Source of the DNA: Marinomonas flavescens
GTDB taxonomy: Bacteria > Pseudomonadota > Gammaproteobacteria > Pseudomonadales > Marinomonadaceae
Direction of reading: 5' to 3'
DNA: 64,000 nucleotides
Assembly (NCBI RefSeq): GCF_004352835.1
Contig: NZ_SJSB01000006.1
Span: 1 to 64,000, forward strand
Of the stretch, positions 29,671-39,081 are shown in pieces. The notes under the pieces were generated by a model that did no database searches, was not told the origin of the DNA, and saw only the letters and a program-made list of their open reading frames with translations. The translations under genes and the position numbers were made by a program. The stretch's first letter is position 1. Each line of letters opens with the position of its first letter.

Positions 29671-29705
29671 AAAAAAGCCTCGCTGAATCAGCGAGGCTTT
29701 TTTTA
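29671..29705. terminator. Bidirectional terminator between the outer-membrane protein gene and clpB
   Basis: GCCTCGCTG-AAT-CAGCGAGGC with an A6 run on the left and a T7 run on the right. It serves both convergent genes. Confidence 0.93.
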
Positions 29706-29739
29706 TCTAAACAATAAGTAAAACGATTACTCAAATAAA

Positions 29740-32322
29740 TTAAGCAGACTTAGTAAAAACAATTTTTTTGTCTACGGCATTCGCAAGAATATGATCGCCC
29801 GAAACAAAGTCCCCAGACAACAATTGGTTCGCTAATGGATTCTCTATCCATTGCTGTATAGCTCGCTTCAAAGGTCGAGCTCCGTAAATAGGATCATAAC
29901 CTATCTCCGCCAACTGATCTGACGCAGCCTCTGACAAGGTCAAAGTCATCCCCATTTCACTCAATCGATCATTTAGATGCGCCAATTGAATTTTAGCAAT
30001 GCCTTTAATTTGCGCCTGCATTAATGGATGGAAAACGACCGTCTCATCTATGCGGTTAATAAATTCAGGCCTGAAGTGCATACCCACCACTTCCATCACT
30101 TTAGACTTAATTTCTTCATATTGATCATCGGATTGGTACCCTTGAATAACATCAGAGCCAAGATTCGACGTCATAACAATAACGGTATTTCTAAAGTCCA
30201 CCGTTCTACCTTGGCCATCTGTTAAACGACCATCATCCAACACTTGAAGTAAAATATTAAATACATCTGGATGTGCCTTTTCTATTTCATCAAGCAACAA
30301 CACAGAGTACGGACGTCGCCTTACTGCCTCGGTCAAATAACCGCCTTCTTCATAGCCAACATAGCCCGGAGGCGCACCGATCAATCGAGCCACAGAGTGC
30401 TTCTCCATAAACTCAGACATATCAATTCGCACCATCGCCTGCTCAGTATCAAATAAGAACGTAGCCAATGACTTACATAACTCGGTTTTACCGACACCAG
30501 TAGGCCCTAGAAAGAGAAATGAGCCATTAGGGCGATCAGGGTCTGCCAATCCAGAACGGGAGCGCCTTACCGCATTAGAGACAGCATGAACGGCCTCATC
30601 TTGCCCAATAACAGACTCATGCAACGCATCTTCCATGCGCAACAAACGATCCCTTTCACCTTCCAGCATCTTATCTACTGGAATACCAGTCCAACGAGAC
30701 ACGACCGTAGCAATTTCTTCTTCTGTCACTCGATTTTTCAACAGCGTCGTTTCAGTCTGCTCTTCAGCTTGACCCGCTTTTACGATCTCCGCTTCCAGCA
30801 TTGGAATAACACCGTATTGGAGTTCTGACATTTTTGCCAAATCACCTTTACGACGGGCTTCTTCCATTTCCTGCTTGACAGACTCCAGCTCTTCTTTTAA
30901 TTTTTGCGCACCTTGAAGAGAGGCTTTTTCAGCATTCCAAATCTCTTCTAAATCAGAATACTGCTTCTGCAGCACCTCAATTTCTTCCTCCAATTCTCCT
31001 AAGCGCACCTTAGAAGCCTTGTCTTTTTCTTTCTTAAGCGCTTCTTTCTCAATTTTTAATTGAATCAAACGGCGCTCTAGGCGATCCATATCCTCAGGCT
31101 TAGAATCCATTTCCATGCGAATTCGACTCGCCGCCTCATCGATCAAATCAATGGCCTTATCAGGCAATTGGCGATCCGTAATATAACGCTGGGACAACTT
31201 AGCCGCCGCAATAATCGCTGCATCAGTAATATCCACACCGTGATGCACTTCATAGCGCTCTTTCAAACCACGCAAAATCGCAATCGAATCCAACACCGTA
31301 GGCTCTTCGACTAAGACTTTTTGAAAACGACGTTCGAGAGCAGCATCTTTTTCAATATACTGGCGATATTCATTTAGTGTGGTCGCGCCTACACAATGAA
31401 GCTCACCGCGAGCCAATGCTGGTTTCAGCATATTACCCGCATCCATAGAGCCTTCCGCTTTACCAGCACCAACCATGGTGTGAATCTCATCAATAAACAG
31501 GATGATTTGCCCTTCTTGCTTAGACAACTCATTCAGCACCGCTTTCAGGCGCTCTTCAAATTCACCACGAAATTTCGCGCCAGCAATCAAGGTGCCCATA
31601 TCTAACGATAGGACCCGTTTATTTTTCAATCCTTCTGGAACTTCGCCATTAATAATGCGCTGCGCCAAACCTTCCACAATAGCGGTCTTACCAACACCGG
31701 GCTCACCAATAAGCACAGGGTTATTTTTGCGACGACGCTGAAGCACCTGAATAGTGCGACGAATCTCATCATCTCGACCAATCACAGGATCCAATTTACC
31801 TTCAGCCGCTTTAGCGGTTAGATCCACAGTATATTTATCAAGTGCCTGACGATTCTCCTCAGCATTCGGGTCATCAACTGAATCGCCACCACGAACATTA
31901 TCAATAACTGAAGCTATATCAGCCTTCGTCACACCTGTCGCTTTTAATGCTTTTGCTAAATCATCTTTACCATCAAACATGACCATTAAGACCAATTCAG
32001 ATGAAATAAATTGATCTTTTCGTTTTTGTGACTCTTTATCCGCTAAGTTAAACAGACGCCCCAATTCAGGTGAGATCTGCACATTGCCATCATGGTCATT
32101 CACTTTCGGTAAACGATCTAGCAGGGCGTTTAAGCCTTCTCGAAATTTCGCTACCTGAATACCCGCTTGCTGGAGAATCGGACGAGTGCTACCGCCCTGC
32201 TGATCCATCAAAGCTATAATTAAGTGAAGAGGTTCTATATAAGAATGATCCTGCCCAAGCGCAATGGATTGCGCATCGGAAAGGGCTAACTGAAGCTTGC
32301 TCGTTAAATGGTCGATTTGCAT
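29740..32322 (-). CDS. clpB: ClpB disaggregase (Hsp100)
   Basis: Hexameric AAA+ chaperone that, with DnaK, pulls proteins out of aggregates. It is 860 residues with an N-terminal Clp-N domain (1-145), a first AAA domain with Walker A GEPGVGKT (206-213), a coiled-coil middle domain (about 405-530) and a second AAA domain with Walker A GPTGVGKT near 605. The C-terminal D2-small domain is present. AAGGAGG precedes the ATG, and a candidate sigma-32 promoter lies upstream. The clpB-pgeF-rluD order matches Pseudomonas. Confidence 0.98.
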   Translation of the reverse strand: MQIDHLTSKLQLALSDAQSIALGQDHSYIEPLHLIIALMDQQGGSTRPILQQAGIQVAKFREGLNALLDRLPKVNDHDGNVQISPELGRLFNLADKESQKRKDQFISSELVLMVMFDGKDDLAKALKATGVTKADIASVIDNVRGGDSVDDPNAEENRQALDKYTVDLTAKAAEGKLDPVIGRDDEIRRTIQVLQRRRKNNPVLIGEPGVGKTAIVEGLAQRIINGEVPEGLKNKRVLSLDMGTLIAGAKFRGEFEERLKAVLNELSKQEGQIILFIDEIHTMVGAGKAEGSMDAGNMLKPALARGELHCVGATTLNEYRQYIEKDAALERRFQKVLVEEPTVLDSIAILRGLKERYEVHHGVDITDAAIIAAAKLSQRYITDRQLPDKAIDLIDEAASRIRMEMDSKPEDMDRLERRLIQLKIEKEALKKEKDKASKVRLGELEEEIEVLQKQYSDLEEIWNAEKASLQGAQKLKEELESVKQEMEEARRKGDLAKMSELQYGVIPMLEAEIVKAGQAEEQTETTLLKNRVTEEEIATVVSRWTGIPVDKMLEGERDRLLRMEDALHESVIGQDEAVHAVSNAVRRSRSGLADPDRPNGSFLFLGPTGVGKTELCKSLATFLFDTEQAMVRIDMSEFMEKHSVARLIGAPPGYVGYEEGGYLTEAVRRRPYSVLLLDEIEKAHPDVFNILLQVLDDGRLTDGQGRTVDFRNTVIVMTSNLGSDVIQGYQSDDQYEEIKSKVMEVVGMHFRPEFINRIDETVVFHPLMQAQIKGIAKIQLAHLNDRLSEMGMTLTLSEAASDQLAEIGYDPIYGARPLKRAIQQWIENPLANQLLSGDFVSGDHILANAVDKKIVFTKSA

Positions 32323-32363
32323 TTTGACCTCCTTGAAAAAGGGAAATATCTTTTGTTACTGAT

Positions 32364-32391
32364 TAAATAGGTCCGCTTAATGACTTTTCAA
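32364..32391 (-). promoter_or_regulatory. Candidate sigma-32 (RpoH) promoter of clpB
   Basis: On the minus strand, TTGAAA (32391-32386) and CCTATTTA (32371-32364) are 14 bases apart, close to the heat-shock consensus CTTGAAA-N13-15-CCCCATnT though with a weak -10. It lies about 45 bases upstream of the clpB ATG, and clpB is a classical heat-shock gene. Confidence 0.6.
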
Positions 32392-32396
32392 TAGGA

Positions 32397-32418
32397 GAGT
32401 GTCATTTTTTTGACACTC
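32397..32418. repeat. Inverted repeat upstream of the clpB promoter
   Basis: GAGTGTCA-TTTTTT-TGACACTC, a perfect eight-base stem just upstream of the candidate heat-shock -35, between pgeF and clpB. There is no T run downstream on the minus strand, so it is not a standard terminator for pgeF. It could be an operator or an RNA hairpin. Confidence 0.6.
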
Positions 32419-32438
32419 GTCAATAAAAAACAAATTTT

Positions 32439-33197
32439 TCACACGCTGAACGACGCTTCCAACCAAATAACCGAGGCCATTCTTCCAGTCTTACCCTCGC
32501 GCCGATAAGAAAAGAATTGATCTTCATTTTGATAAGTACAAAAATCGCCACCATACACTTCAGTCACACCTTGGGCGGCCAACCTTTGGCGAGCCAACAA
32601 ATAAAGATCACCTAACCACTTTCCATTATTCTGAAGTGTAAATGCCGCTTCTGCCTCTTTCTGCCGCTCAATAAAAGCGTCTCGAACCTCGCCCCCTACT
32701 TCAAAGGCTTCAGGACCGATAGCTGGTCCCAACCAAACTACAATGTCATCCGATACACTGAAGTGGCTCAAAGTTTCCTCTAGGACACCAGAGCACAAAC
32801 TGCGCCAGCCAGCATGAGCAACCGCAACTTGAGTACCCGACTTATTACAAAAAAATACGGGGAGACAGTCAGCCGTCAACACTGCACAGACCTGCCCTAG
32901 CTCTGTCGTAGTCGCAGCATCAGCAGCAATAGAGTCGCAATCATTAGGTAACACAGCAACATCAATCCCATGCACCTGATTAAGCCAGATCAAACTGTCT
33001 GGCATAGCAACAATAGACGAAAAAATTTGGCGGTTAGTTTGCACATCACTCATGTCATCACCAACATGCGCCCCTAAATTAAGCGAACTAAACTCTCCCT
33101 GACTGACACCGCCCTTTCGCGTTGATACATACGCCTTTACATTTGCTGGCACTGGCCATGAAGGGGTTAAATAAGCTTGAGATGATTTGCCGGTCAC
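32439..33197 (-). CDS. pgeF: Peptidoglycan editing factor PgeF (YfiH/DUF152)
   Basis: Cytoplasmic multicopper-oxidase-like hydrolase that removes L-Ser wrongly placed in the first position of the UDP-MurNAc stem peptide; formerly called polyphenol oxidase. The zinc-site residues are visible in NQVHG, TADCLPVFF and AHAGWR. The start is placed at GTG 33197, with GGAG six bases upstream, giving 252 residues; a TTG at 33209 is also open but its second codon is part of that SD. It lies between rluD and clpB. Confidence 0.92.
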   Translation of the reverse strand: MTGKSSQAYLTPSWPVPANVKAYVSTRKGGVSQGEFSSLNLGAHVGDDMSDVQTNRQIFSSIVAMPDSLIWLNQVHGIDVAVLPNDCDSIAADAATTTELGQVCAVLTADCLPVFFCNKSGTQVAVAHAGWRSLCSGVLEETLSHFSVSDDIVVWLGPAIGPEAFEVGGEVRDAFIERQKEAEAAFTLQNNGKWLGDLYLLARQRLAAQGVTEVYGGDFCTYQNEDQFFSYRREGKTGRMASVIWLEASFSV

Positions 33198-33260
33198 ATT
33201 TTTCTCCAATAAAAAAATCCATTAGGAACAGAGAGTAAAGCAGAGCAATAAAACAGGGCA

Positions 33261-33287
33261 AAAAAAAGCAGCCGAAGCTGCTTTTTT
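33261..33287 (-). terminator. Terminator of rluD
   Basis: AAGCAGC-CGAA-GCTGCTT flanked by A and T runs, starting right at the rluD stop. It separates rluD from pgeF. Confidence 0.85.
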
Positions 33288-33288
33288 A

Positions 33289-34272
33289 TTAGAAATATTC
33301 CGAGTCATCGCTGTCCGATTCTTTCAGATCCTTTTTCAAGGCATCTAATAGCAACTGCATATCCTCAGGAAGATCAATCTCCCATTGCATCCACTCCCCC
33401 GTAATAGGGTGTGATAACTCTAGCTTTTTGGCATGCAGCGCCTGACGGCGAAACCCTCGTAATGCCTCTTGTAAGCCTGGCGTACACGCTTTTGGCATTT
33501 TAAGGCGTCCACCATATTGTGGATCACCAAGTAACGGATATTGAATATACGCCATATGAACACGAATCTGGTGTGTACGCCCTGTTTCAAGCTTAAGACG
33601 TATGTGCGTATGGTTTTTAAAACGCTTCACTAATCGATAGTGAGTCACAGCGTCTTTACCATGCACCGGCTCAACCGCCATTTTCTGGCGGTTATGAGGA
33701 TGACGTCCAATAGGCTCATCAACAATCCCACCACCAGTCATCTCACCAATAGCAACAGCCTCATACTCACGCCCCATGCTACGCTCTTGCAGCTGAGCCA
33801 CTAGATCTGTTTGCGCCGCCAAAGTTTTTGCAACAACCATCAAACCGGTTGTTTCTTTGTCTAGACGATGAACAATACCCGCTCTAGGCACATGGGCTGT
33901 TTCTGGCGCGTGGTGCAAAATGGCATTCATTAACGTGCCATCTCGGTTACCCACAGCAGGGTGAACTACCAAGCCTGCCGGTTTATTTACAATAATAATA
34001 TCATCATCTTCATAAATGATATCCAGTGGCATTTCTTGTGCTTCATGGTCTTCCTGATCCTCAAGAACAACATCAAGAGTTATCACTTCACCACCAAACA
34101 ACTTCTCTTTTGGTTTGGTGATTTTACCATCGACAAGAAGGGTTCCCTCTTTTATCCAAATCTTGATTCTCGAACGGGAATAATCATTAAATAGCTCAGT
34201 CGCTACTTGGTCGAAACGAGTACCACCCAAATCAAAAGGGACCTGGGCTTCTTTTACTATGCGCTCTGCCAT
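33289..34272 (-). CDS. rluD: 23S rRNA pseudouridine synthase RluD
   Basis: Makes the pseudouridines at 23S positions 1911/1915/1917 in helix 69. It is 327 residues, with an N-terminal S4 RNA-binding domain (about 18-75) and the catalytic RluA-family motif HRLDKETTG (active Asp) near residue 140. The acidic C-terminal tail is short. It is divergent from bamD, an arrangement conserved in gammaproteobacteria. Confidence 0.96.
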   Translation of the reverse strand: MAERIVKEAQVPFDLGGTRFDQVATELFNDYSRSRIKIWIKEGTLLVDGKITKPKEKLFGGEVITLDVVLEDQEDHEAQEMPLDIIYEDDDIIIVNKPAGLVVHPAVGNRDGTLMNAILHHAPETAHVPRAGIVHRLDKETTGLMVVAKTLAAQTDLVAQLQERSMGREYEAVAIGEMTGGGIVDEPIGRHPHNRQKMAVEPVHGKDAVTHYRLVKRFKNHTHIRLKLETGRTHQIRVHMAYIQYPLLGDPQYGGRLKMPKACTPGLQEALRGFRRQALHAKKLELSHPITGEWMQWEIDLPEDMQLLLDALKKDLKESDSDDSEYF

Positions 34273-34430
34273 ACAATGTATTTCAATCTGTTGTTTTCAG
34301 ACCTTTGATTTTATCATAAGATCTGAAAGTGAAAAAACGTGTAGCATCTTGCCTTTTACTTTGATTTCGCAATAGAACGCTACAAAATGCCGATAGAGGC
34401 TAATTTACCACTTCAAGGTTTTGATTATAC

Positions 34431-35273
34431 ATGGGATTTAATCGCTCGCTGCTCCGATTCGCAGGAATCGCCAGTTTTTCTTTACTTCTTGCGGCATGTT
34501 CAAGCAAACAGGTTCAAGAACCGGACCTCCCAGAACATGCTTATTATGAAAAAGCTCAACAAGCTTTCGCCGAAAACCTTCCAGCAACGGCAGTCAAAAA
34601 TCTACAAGATTTAGACTCTCGCTACCCATTTGGCGAGTTTAGTACTCGCGCAGAGCTGGATCTAATCTACGCGCAATACGAATCTGGAGATTATATTTCC
34701 GCTCACTCAACAGCTGAGCGTTTTATAAAAAACCACCCAGACCATGATGCCATTGACTATGCGTATTACATGCGAGCTTTATCGACTTATAGCGGATCTG
34801 AAAGTCTTCTCCAACGCTATCTAGATAGCGATCCTAGTAAAACAGATTCTCAAGAGCTGCAAAAAGCCTTTAGAGAAATGGGAGACTTCTTACAAAGATA
34901 CCCTAACAGCAAGTACGCACCTGACGGCAAAGCGCGCATGATCTTCTTGCGCAACACAATCGCTCGTCATGAACTACAAGTTGCTCGTTACTACCTAAAA
35001 CGCAAAGCCCCTCTTTCGGCATTACGTCGAGGTCAAGCGGTTATCGACCACTACCCAACGTCAACGTCAGTGGAAGAGGCTTTAGCAATCACGATTCAGT
35101 CTTATAATGACCTTAAGCTCACTGATTTAGCACAATTAAACTTATCCGTGCTGAAGAACAATTATCCAAACTCCCCTCACCTTAATAAAGAAGGGAATTT
35201 CATACCACTACCATTGCCAAGTGACGCAAATCCAAACTTTTGGTATTGGGTAAGTTTTGGCCTCATTGACTAG
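34431..35273 (+). CDS. bamD: Outer-membrane assembly lipoprotein BamD
   Basis: Essential lipoprotein of the BAM complex that inserts beta-barrels in the outer membrane. It is 280 residues, with signal peptide and lipobox LLAAC (Cys23), followed by about five TPR motifs (for example YPFGEFSTRAELDLIYAQY). Divergent from rluD with a 158-base gap that should hold both promoters. A terminator follows. Confidence 0.97.
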   Translation: MGFNRSLLRFAGIASFSLLLAACSSKQVQEPDLPEHAYYEKAQQAFAENLPATAVKNLQDLDSRYPFGEFSTRAELDLIYAQYESGDYISAHSTAERFIKNHPDHDAIDYAYYMRALSTYSGSESLLQRYLDSDPSKTDSQELQKAFREMGDFLQRYPNSKYAPDGKARMIFLRNTIARHELQVARYYLKRKAPLSALRRGQAVIDHYPTSTSVEEALAITIQSYNDLKLTDLAQLNLSVLKNNYPNSPHLNKEGNFIPLPLPSDANPNFWYWVSFGLID

Positions 35274-35293
35274 AAAATAAAAAACTAGCAAAC

Positions 35294-35332
35294 AAAAAGC
35301 TAACAGCAAACAACTTCTGCTGTTAGCTTTTT
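35294..35332. terminator. Bidirectional terminator between bamD and the GST gene
   Basis: AAAAAGCTAACAGC and GCTGTTAGCTTTTT form a 14-base stem around an 11-base loop. It serves both convergent genes. Confidence 0.92.
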
Positions 35333-35340
35333 ACAAAACC

Positions 35341-35997
35341 TCAATCAGGAAAAGTCCGCATCTGCTGTCCATCTTCCCATTTTTCATATTTTGTCATAAC
35401 AATAGAAAATAGCTCCGATGCCAAAAACTCTGACAGCCAGCGCCTCACTTCTACATAACGACTACCGTTAAACCAGGCATGATCAACAGCAGCAAACTGA
35501 CGAACAAAAGGAAAAAGACAAATATCAGCAAGAGACAATGAATCACTCATTATAAAAGCATGGCTTTTTAATCGACCCTCTAACCTACGCAGAAACACCT
35601 CTGCGCGACAACGATAATATTCCTCTGAAAACTCTGGATAACGGTCTGCGTATTTATAACGATCTAACCAATATTTAAAAAAATGGTCATTATAATGTAT
35701 CCAAGACAATAATTTCTGCTGCCTAGTACGCTCGCACGGCCATAAAGAATTTGCTAACGTTTGGTTATTTGTATTTTCCAATGACCAAAAAATAATATCT
35801 AAACTTTCAGCAAAACGCTGCCCCCTTGAGTCAATCAGCTGAGGAACACTGGTACGACCACCGAGCAACAACAAAGCATCAGGTTTATTTTTTAAAACAA
35901 CTTCTCTTATTTCTACACGAACATCTAAGATAGCAAGGCAATATCTTGCTCTTATCGCGTAAGGACAACGACGAAAGGAATATAAAATAGGATTCAA
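35341..35997 (-). CDS. Glutathione S-transferase family protein
   Basis: Predicted cytosolic 219-residue protein with an N-terminal thioredoxin-like GST domain (YSFRRCPYAIRAR, cysteine in the active-site position) and a helical C-terminal domain. The RTSVPQL segment carries the conserved cis-proline. The start at TTG 35997 gives the usual family N-terminus NPILYS; starts at 36057 or 36072 are open but lie in or beside the terminator of the upstream cold-shock gene. No substrate can be inferred. Confidence 0.82.
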   Translation of the reverse strand: MNPILYSFRRCPYAIRARYCLAILDVRVEIREVVLKNKPDALLLLGGRTSVPQLIDSRGQRFAESLDIIFWSLENTNNQTLANSLWPCERTRQQKLLSWIHYNDHFFKYWLDRYKYADRYPEFSEEYYRCRAEVFLRRLEGRLKSHAFIMSDSLSLADICLFPFVRQFAAVDHAWFNGSRYVEVRRWLSEFLASELFSIVMTKYEKWEDGQQMRTFPD

Positions 35998-36057
35998 AAT
36001 CTGCTCACAAGACCTGTAATTCAATATACGTTTGAATATACAGCAAAAGAGAGGCAT

Positions 36058-36085
36058 AAAAAAACCACACAAGGGTATGGCTTTT
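36058..36085 (-). terminator. Terminator of the upstream cold-shock gene
   Basis: On the minus strand, AAGCCATAC-CCTT-GTGTGGTTTTTTT (one G-U pair). It follows the csp stop by about 35 bases and argues that the GST gene begins further downstream. Confidence 0.7.
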
Positions 36086-36118
36086 TAAATCGCTAAAGTG
36101 ACCTCTATCGCGCATTAC

Positions 36119-36331
36119 CTAGATAGCGGTTACGTTCTCAGCTTGAGGACCTTTCTGGCCTTGAGTTACTTCAAAAGAGACTTTTTGACCTTCTGTCAAA
36201 GTTTTACGGCCGTCACCGTTAATTGAACGAAAATGAACAAACACATCTGGACCACCTTCACGTTCAATGAACCCAAAACCTTTCTCGTCATTAAACCATT
36301 TAACAATTCCGGAAACTAATTGACCTGACAT
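36119..36331 (-). CDS. CspA-family cold-shock protein (copy 1)
   Basis: A 70-residue single-stranded nucleic-acid-binding protein. RNP1 is KGFGFIE and RNP2 is VFVHF. These proteins melt RNA structure and may act as antiterminators. AAATGAGG precedes the ATG. It is 61-62% like the second copy at 40245 by eye; which copy is cold-induced cannot be told. Confidence 0.95.
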   Translation of the reverse strand: MSGQLVSGIVKWFNDEKGFGFIEREGGPDVFVHFRSINGDGRKTLTEGQKVSFEVTQGQKGPQAENVTAI

Positions 36332-36629
36332 AAAAACCTCATTTCTCTTTTATGGTGCTATTAATTTAACACCTTATTTAAAACTAAAAGAATATAATCT
36401 TTTAGTCTGTTTAAAAGCGCCCAATCTATAAACCTGAAAATAGATTAAAAAACACACTAAGACTTTGATCATATGACGAAGAAAAACAAATGGGAAGCCC
36501 ATTAAAAAAAAGTTTGTAATGAAATGTAAGATTTATATAAAAACTAATAACTTATCAGGCTCAAATTCAATATTTCTCATTAAATATCATTATAATAGAA
36601 AAACAAAAATGAGGGTAAAGATATCCAAC
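36332..36629 (-). promoter_or_regulatory. A/T-rich leader and promoter region between csp copy 1 and the DTW gene
   Basis: About 300 bases with no supported gene. On the csp side there are two stable hairpins: CTAAAAGA/TCTTTTAG at 36384-36405 and AATCTAT/ATAGATT at 36423-36446. Long structured leaders are typical of cspA-type mRNAs. No consensus cold box was identified. Confidence 0.45.
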
Positions 36630-37088
36630 ATGAATATTTGGTTATTAACACACAGTGAAGAGAGAAAGAAAAAAACGGGAACGGGGAAATTAGTACAAGA
36701 AGTATTAATGGCCCAATGTAGAATGATTGAATGGGCTAGAAAAAACCCACATCCTGAGCTATTGGCATTGAACCCCAACACAACCGCCATCGTCTATTTA
36801 GTCGATCAGGATTCTCCTACCCTTGAAAGCGACACTTTTTCAAGTATTCAAAACATAATCATCTTAGATGGAACCTGGCAGCAGGCCAGAAAAATGTACA
36901 ACCAATCCCCCTACCTAAAAAACTTCCCTCATTATGAAATCCAAGGAGAAAAATCAATTTACACAAAACGTAAAAATCAAAAAGAAGCAGGCCTTTGCAC
37001 TGCCGAAGTGGTCATCCATCTTTTAAATAAAGCGAAATCCCCACAAGCAGCAGCACTAAAAGAGAGGTTTCTAGAGTTTAACCAGTAA
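36630..37088 (+). CDS. DTW-domain protein, putative tRNA-uridine aminocarboxypropyltransferase
   Basis: A 152-residue protein. The family signature appears as LDGTWQQARKMY near residues 82-93 (DTW replaced by DGTW) and the N-terminal LTHSEERKKKTGTGKL block. DTW enzymes such as E. coli TapT add the acp group to U47 of tRNA using SAM. The N-terminal zinc-binding cysteines of E. coli TapT are absent, so this is the short form. In-frame ATGs at 36519 and 36609 would give extra residues that look random. It overlaps the convergent FAH gene by 11 bases. Confidence 0.82.
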   Translation: MNIWLLTHSEERKKKTGTGKLVQEVLMAQCRMIEWARKNPHPELLALNPNTTAIVYLVDQDSPTLESDTFSSIQNIIILDGTWQQARKMYNQSPYLKNFPHYEIQGEKSIYTKRKNQKEAGLCTAEVVIHLLNKAKSPQAAALKERFLEFNQ

Positions 37089-37785
37089 CAGAAACGGTAA
37101 TATCACCAAGCATATTAATGCTAGCCAACATACTATCACCCATCACAACAGGGCCTACATTCTCCGGCGTCCCCGTCATAATAAGATCCCCAGGTCGCAA
37201 CTCAAACACCTCTGATAGCTTACAAATCACTTCTTCAATAGACCAAGTCAAATTAGCCACACTACTAGTTTGCTTTATATCGCCATTTACCGACAGGGAT
37301 ATAGCACTTGAAGCGACACTAACGGCCAACTCAGGGCTCTGAAGTGTAATAGGACCAATCGGCGCAGACTGATCAAACGATTTACCCACCTCCCATGGTC
37401 GTCCTTTTTTCTTAGCTTGCCCCTGCAGATCACGACGCGTCATGTCCAAGCCAACCGCATAACCAAGAACCGAGTCTTTAGCCTGCTCGAGAGATAAATT
37501 CACCCCTCCTTTACCAAGGGCAACAACCAACTCAACCTCATACTCAAACTGAGAGGTTGCCATCGGATAACGGATGGTATTGTTTACACCATAAGACACA
37601 GGAAAAACACAAGAAGCATCTTTACAAAAAAAGAAGGGTGGATCACGGTCTGGATCATCACCCATTTCACGAGAATGCTCAGCATAGTTTCGCCCTACGC
37701 AATACACTCGACCGACTGGAAAAAGATCATCGCTATTAGTGACTGGCAACAACACAGCAGGTTGCTTTTCGACGACATACTTCAT
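37078..37785 (-). CDS. Fumarylacetoacetate hydrolase family protein
   Basis: A 235-residue FAH-fold enzyme (YcgM-like), with CVGRNYAEHSREMG at the N-terminus, the metal-ligand segment EYEVELVVALGKGG and the GLDMTRRDLQ motif. Relatives act as acylpyruvate hydrolases or oxaloacetate decarboxylases/tautomerases; the substrate here is undetermined. GAGGAATGTA precedes the ATG. It does not lie in an aromatic-degradation cluster. Confidence 0.88.
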   Translation of the reverse strand: MKYVVEKQPAVLLPVTNSDDLFPVGRVYCVGRNYAEHSREMGDDPDRDPPFFFCKDASCVFPVSYGVNNTIRYPMATSQFEYEVELVVALGKGGVNLSLEQAKDSVLGYAVGLDMTRRDLQGQAKKKGRPWEVGKSFDQSAPIGPITLQSPELAVSVASSAISLSVNGDIKQTSSVANLTWSIEEVICKLSEVFELRPGDLIMTGTPENVGPVVMGDSMLASINMLGDITVSVTG

Positions 37786-38109
37786 TACATTCCTCGCGGC
37801 TATTTAGATGTTTTTATTATGAAGTAGCATAAGAGGGAAAGGATTATTAGTAAAGCCAATTACTCGCATCTTATCGTACGGTAAGAAATAGTCAATATCT
37901 TCAAAACGTTACAATAAAGAAAGTGATTATTCGAAAGAAGAATTTATAGATAAAACTGTAGAAAGGGAACTAGGTAGTACTCAAAAACAAAAAAGCATTA
38001 GTAAAGACTAATGCTTTTTATAGAACCATCTATATTTTGTTATAAATAAAGCTCTTTGAAGAGCCTTATCATCAACAAGTGTCACATTACCTAGCTAGGT
38101 AAAATGATC
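37786..38109. other. Intergenic region between the FAH and porin genes
   Basis: 324 bases with no convincing gene. It contains the terminator at 37989-38020, a near-palindrome CTTATCGTACGGTAAG near 37870, and a perfect 16-base palindrome TTACCTAGCTAGGTAA at 38087-38102 just past the porin stop. The left part should hold the FAH promoter. Confidence 0.6.
37989..38020. terminator. Terminator downstream of the porin gene
   Basis: AAAAGCATTAGT-AAAG-ACTAATGCTTTT, a 12-base stem with T runs on either strand. It lies about 90 bases beyond the porin stop on the minus strand. Confidence 0.8.
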
Positions 38110-39081
38110 TTAGAAAGCGTATGTTACACCAACTACTGATGTAGCTGTAGAACCTACATTTGCAGTAGCACTACCAAAACTACCAATTTCAGCATAGGTG
38201 TACATGTTAGAATTGATACTGTAAGTTACGCCTACAGCATACTGATTATAAGTTTCGTGATTTACTTGAGAAGAATCAGGATTAACATTTACGTAAGAAC
38301 CGTAAACATCGCCCATACCATAACCATAACGAGCTGCAAGGCCTAGGTAATTCGCTGTATCTTCAGTTGTTTCGTACTTACCTGTAACAGTAAGGTTATC
38401 CATAGGTGTTACAGTAACTGCTACACCAGTTGATGATTTAGTATTTGATGCTGCAGTGTTACCACGTGAATCATAACCAACCGCAACAGAAAACATATCA
38501 GTAGAGTACTTTATTACTGCCATAGGCGCATTGCCGCTATTATCACCTGTAGAGGTATTACTAGTAGCGTTTGGATTAGTACCTTTAGTTTGTACTGCTA
38601 CTTGCATCTCAAGGCCACTCATAGATGGAGAGAAGTAAGTGATAGTATCACCTTGGCTAGAGCCAGCTGCCTTCGCCGTACCTAAATATTCAAACTGATC
38701 TATACCGTCTTGGATGGCATTGTTGTAGATAGTGTCATGAGTACCGGCAGTCACTTTACCAAAATCACCTTTCAAACCTACAAACGCTTGGTCAAGATGA
38801 GATTGATTGTAAGCAGTAGCAGCACCACGATCTTCTTGTTCGTCAGCTTTAAATTCTAGTTCATACTTGAAAAAAGCGGTTAAGTTGTCATCTACTTTAG
38901 ACTCGCCTTTTACACCAAGTGTAGAACCATTATCTTCAAAATTAGTCCCTACACCATTTTGATTTGAAAATGCGTATTGGATGTTACCGTAGAAATCTAC
39001 AGAAGAATCTTCTGCTGCGTAAGCAGAGATAGAGGCAAAAGCAGCGCTAGTAACTGCAAGAGCGACAATTGATTTTTTCAT
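38110..39081 (-). CDS. Gram-negative general porin
   Basis: A 323-residue OmpC/Omp32-type trimeric porin that lets small solutes cross the outer membrane. The signal peptide is about 22 residues (ending AYAA before EDSS). The mature N-terminus VDFYGNIQYAF and the C-terminal strand ending VGVTYAF with terminal Phe are typical. The ATG at 39081 has AAGGG about nine bases upstream; the open frame extends further but without signal-peptide character. Selectivity cannot be told. Confidence 0.93.
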   Translation of the reverse strand: MKKSIVALAVTSAAFASISAYAAEDSSVDFYGNIQYAFSNQNGVGTNFEDNGSTLGVKGESKVDDNLTAFFKYELEFKADEQEDRGAATAYNQSHLDQAFVGLKGDFGKVTAGTHDTIYNNAIQDGIDQFEYLGTAKAAGSSQGDTITYFSPSMSGLEMQVAVQTKGTNPNATSNTSTGDNSGNAPMAVIKYSTDMFSVAVGYDSRGNTAASNTKSSTGVAVTVTPMDNLTVTGKYETTEDTANYLGLAARYGYGMGDVYGSYVNVNPDSSQVNHETYNQYAVGVTYSINSNMYTYAEIGSFGSATANVGSTATSVVGVTYAF

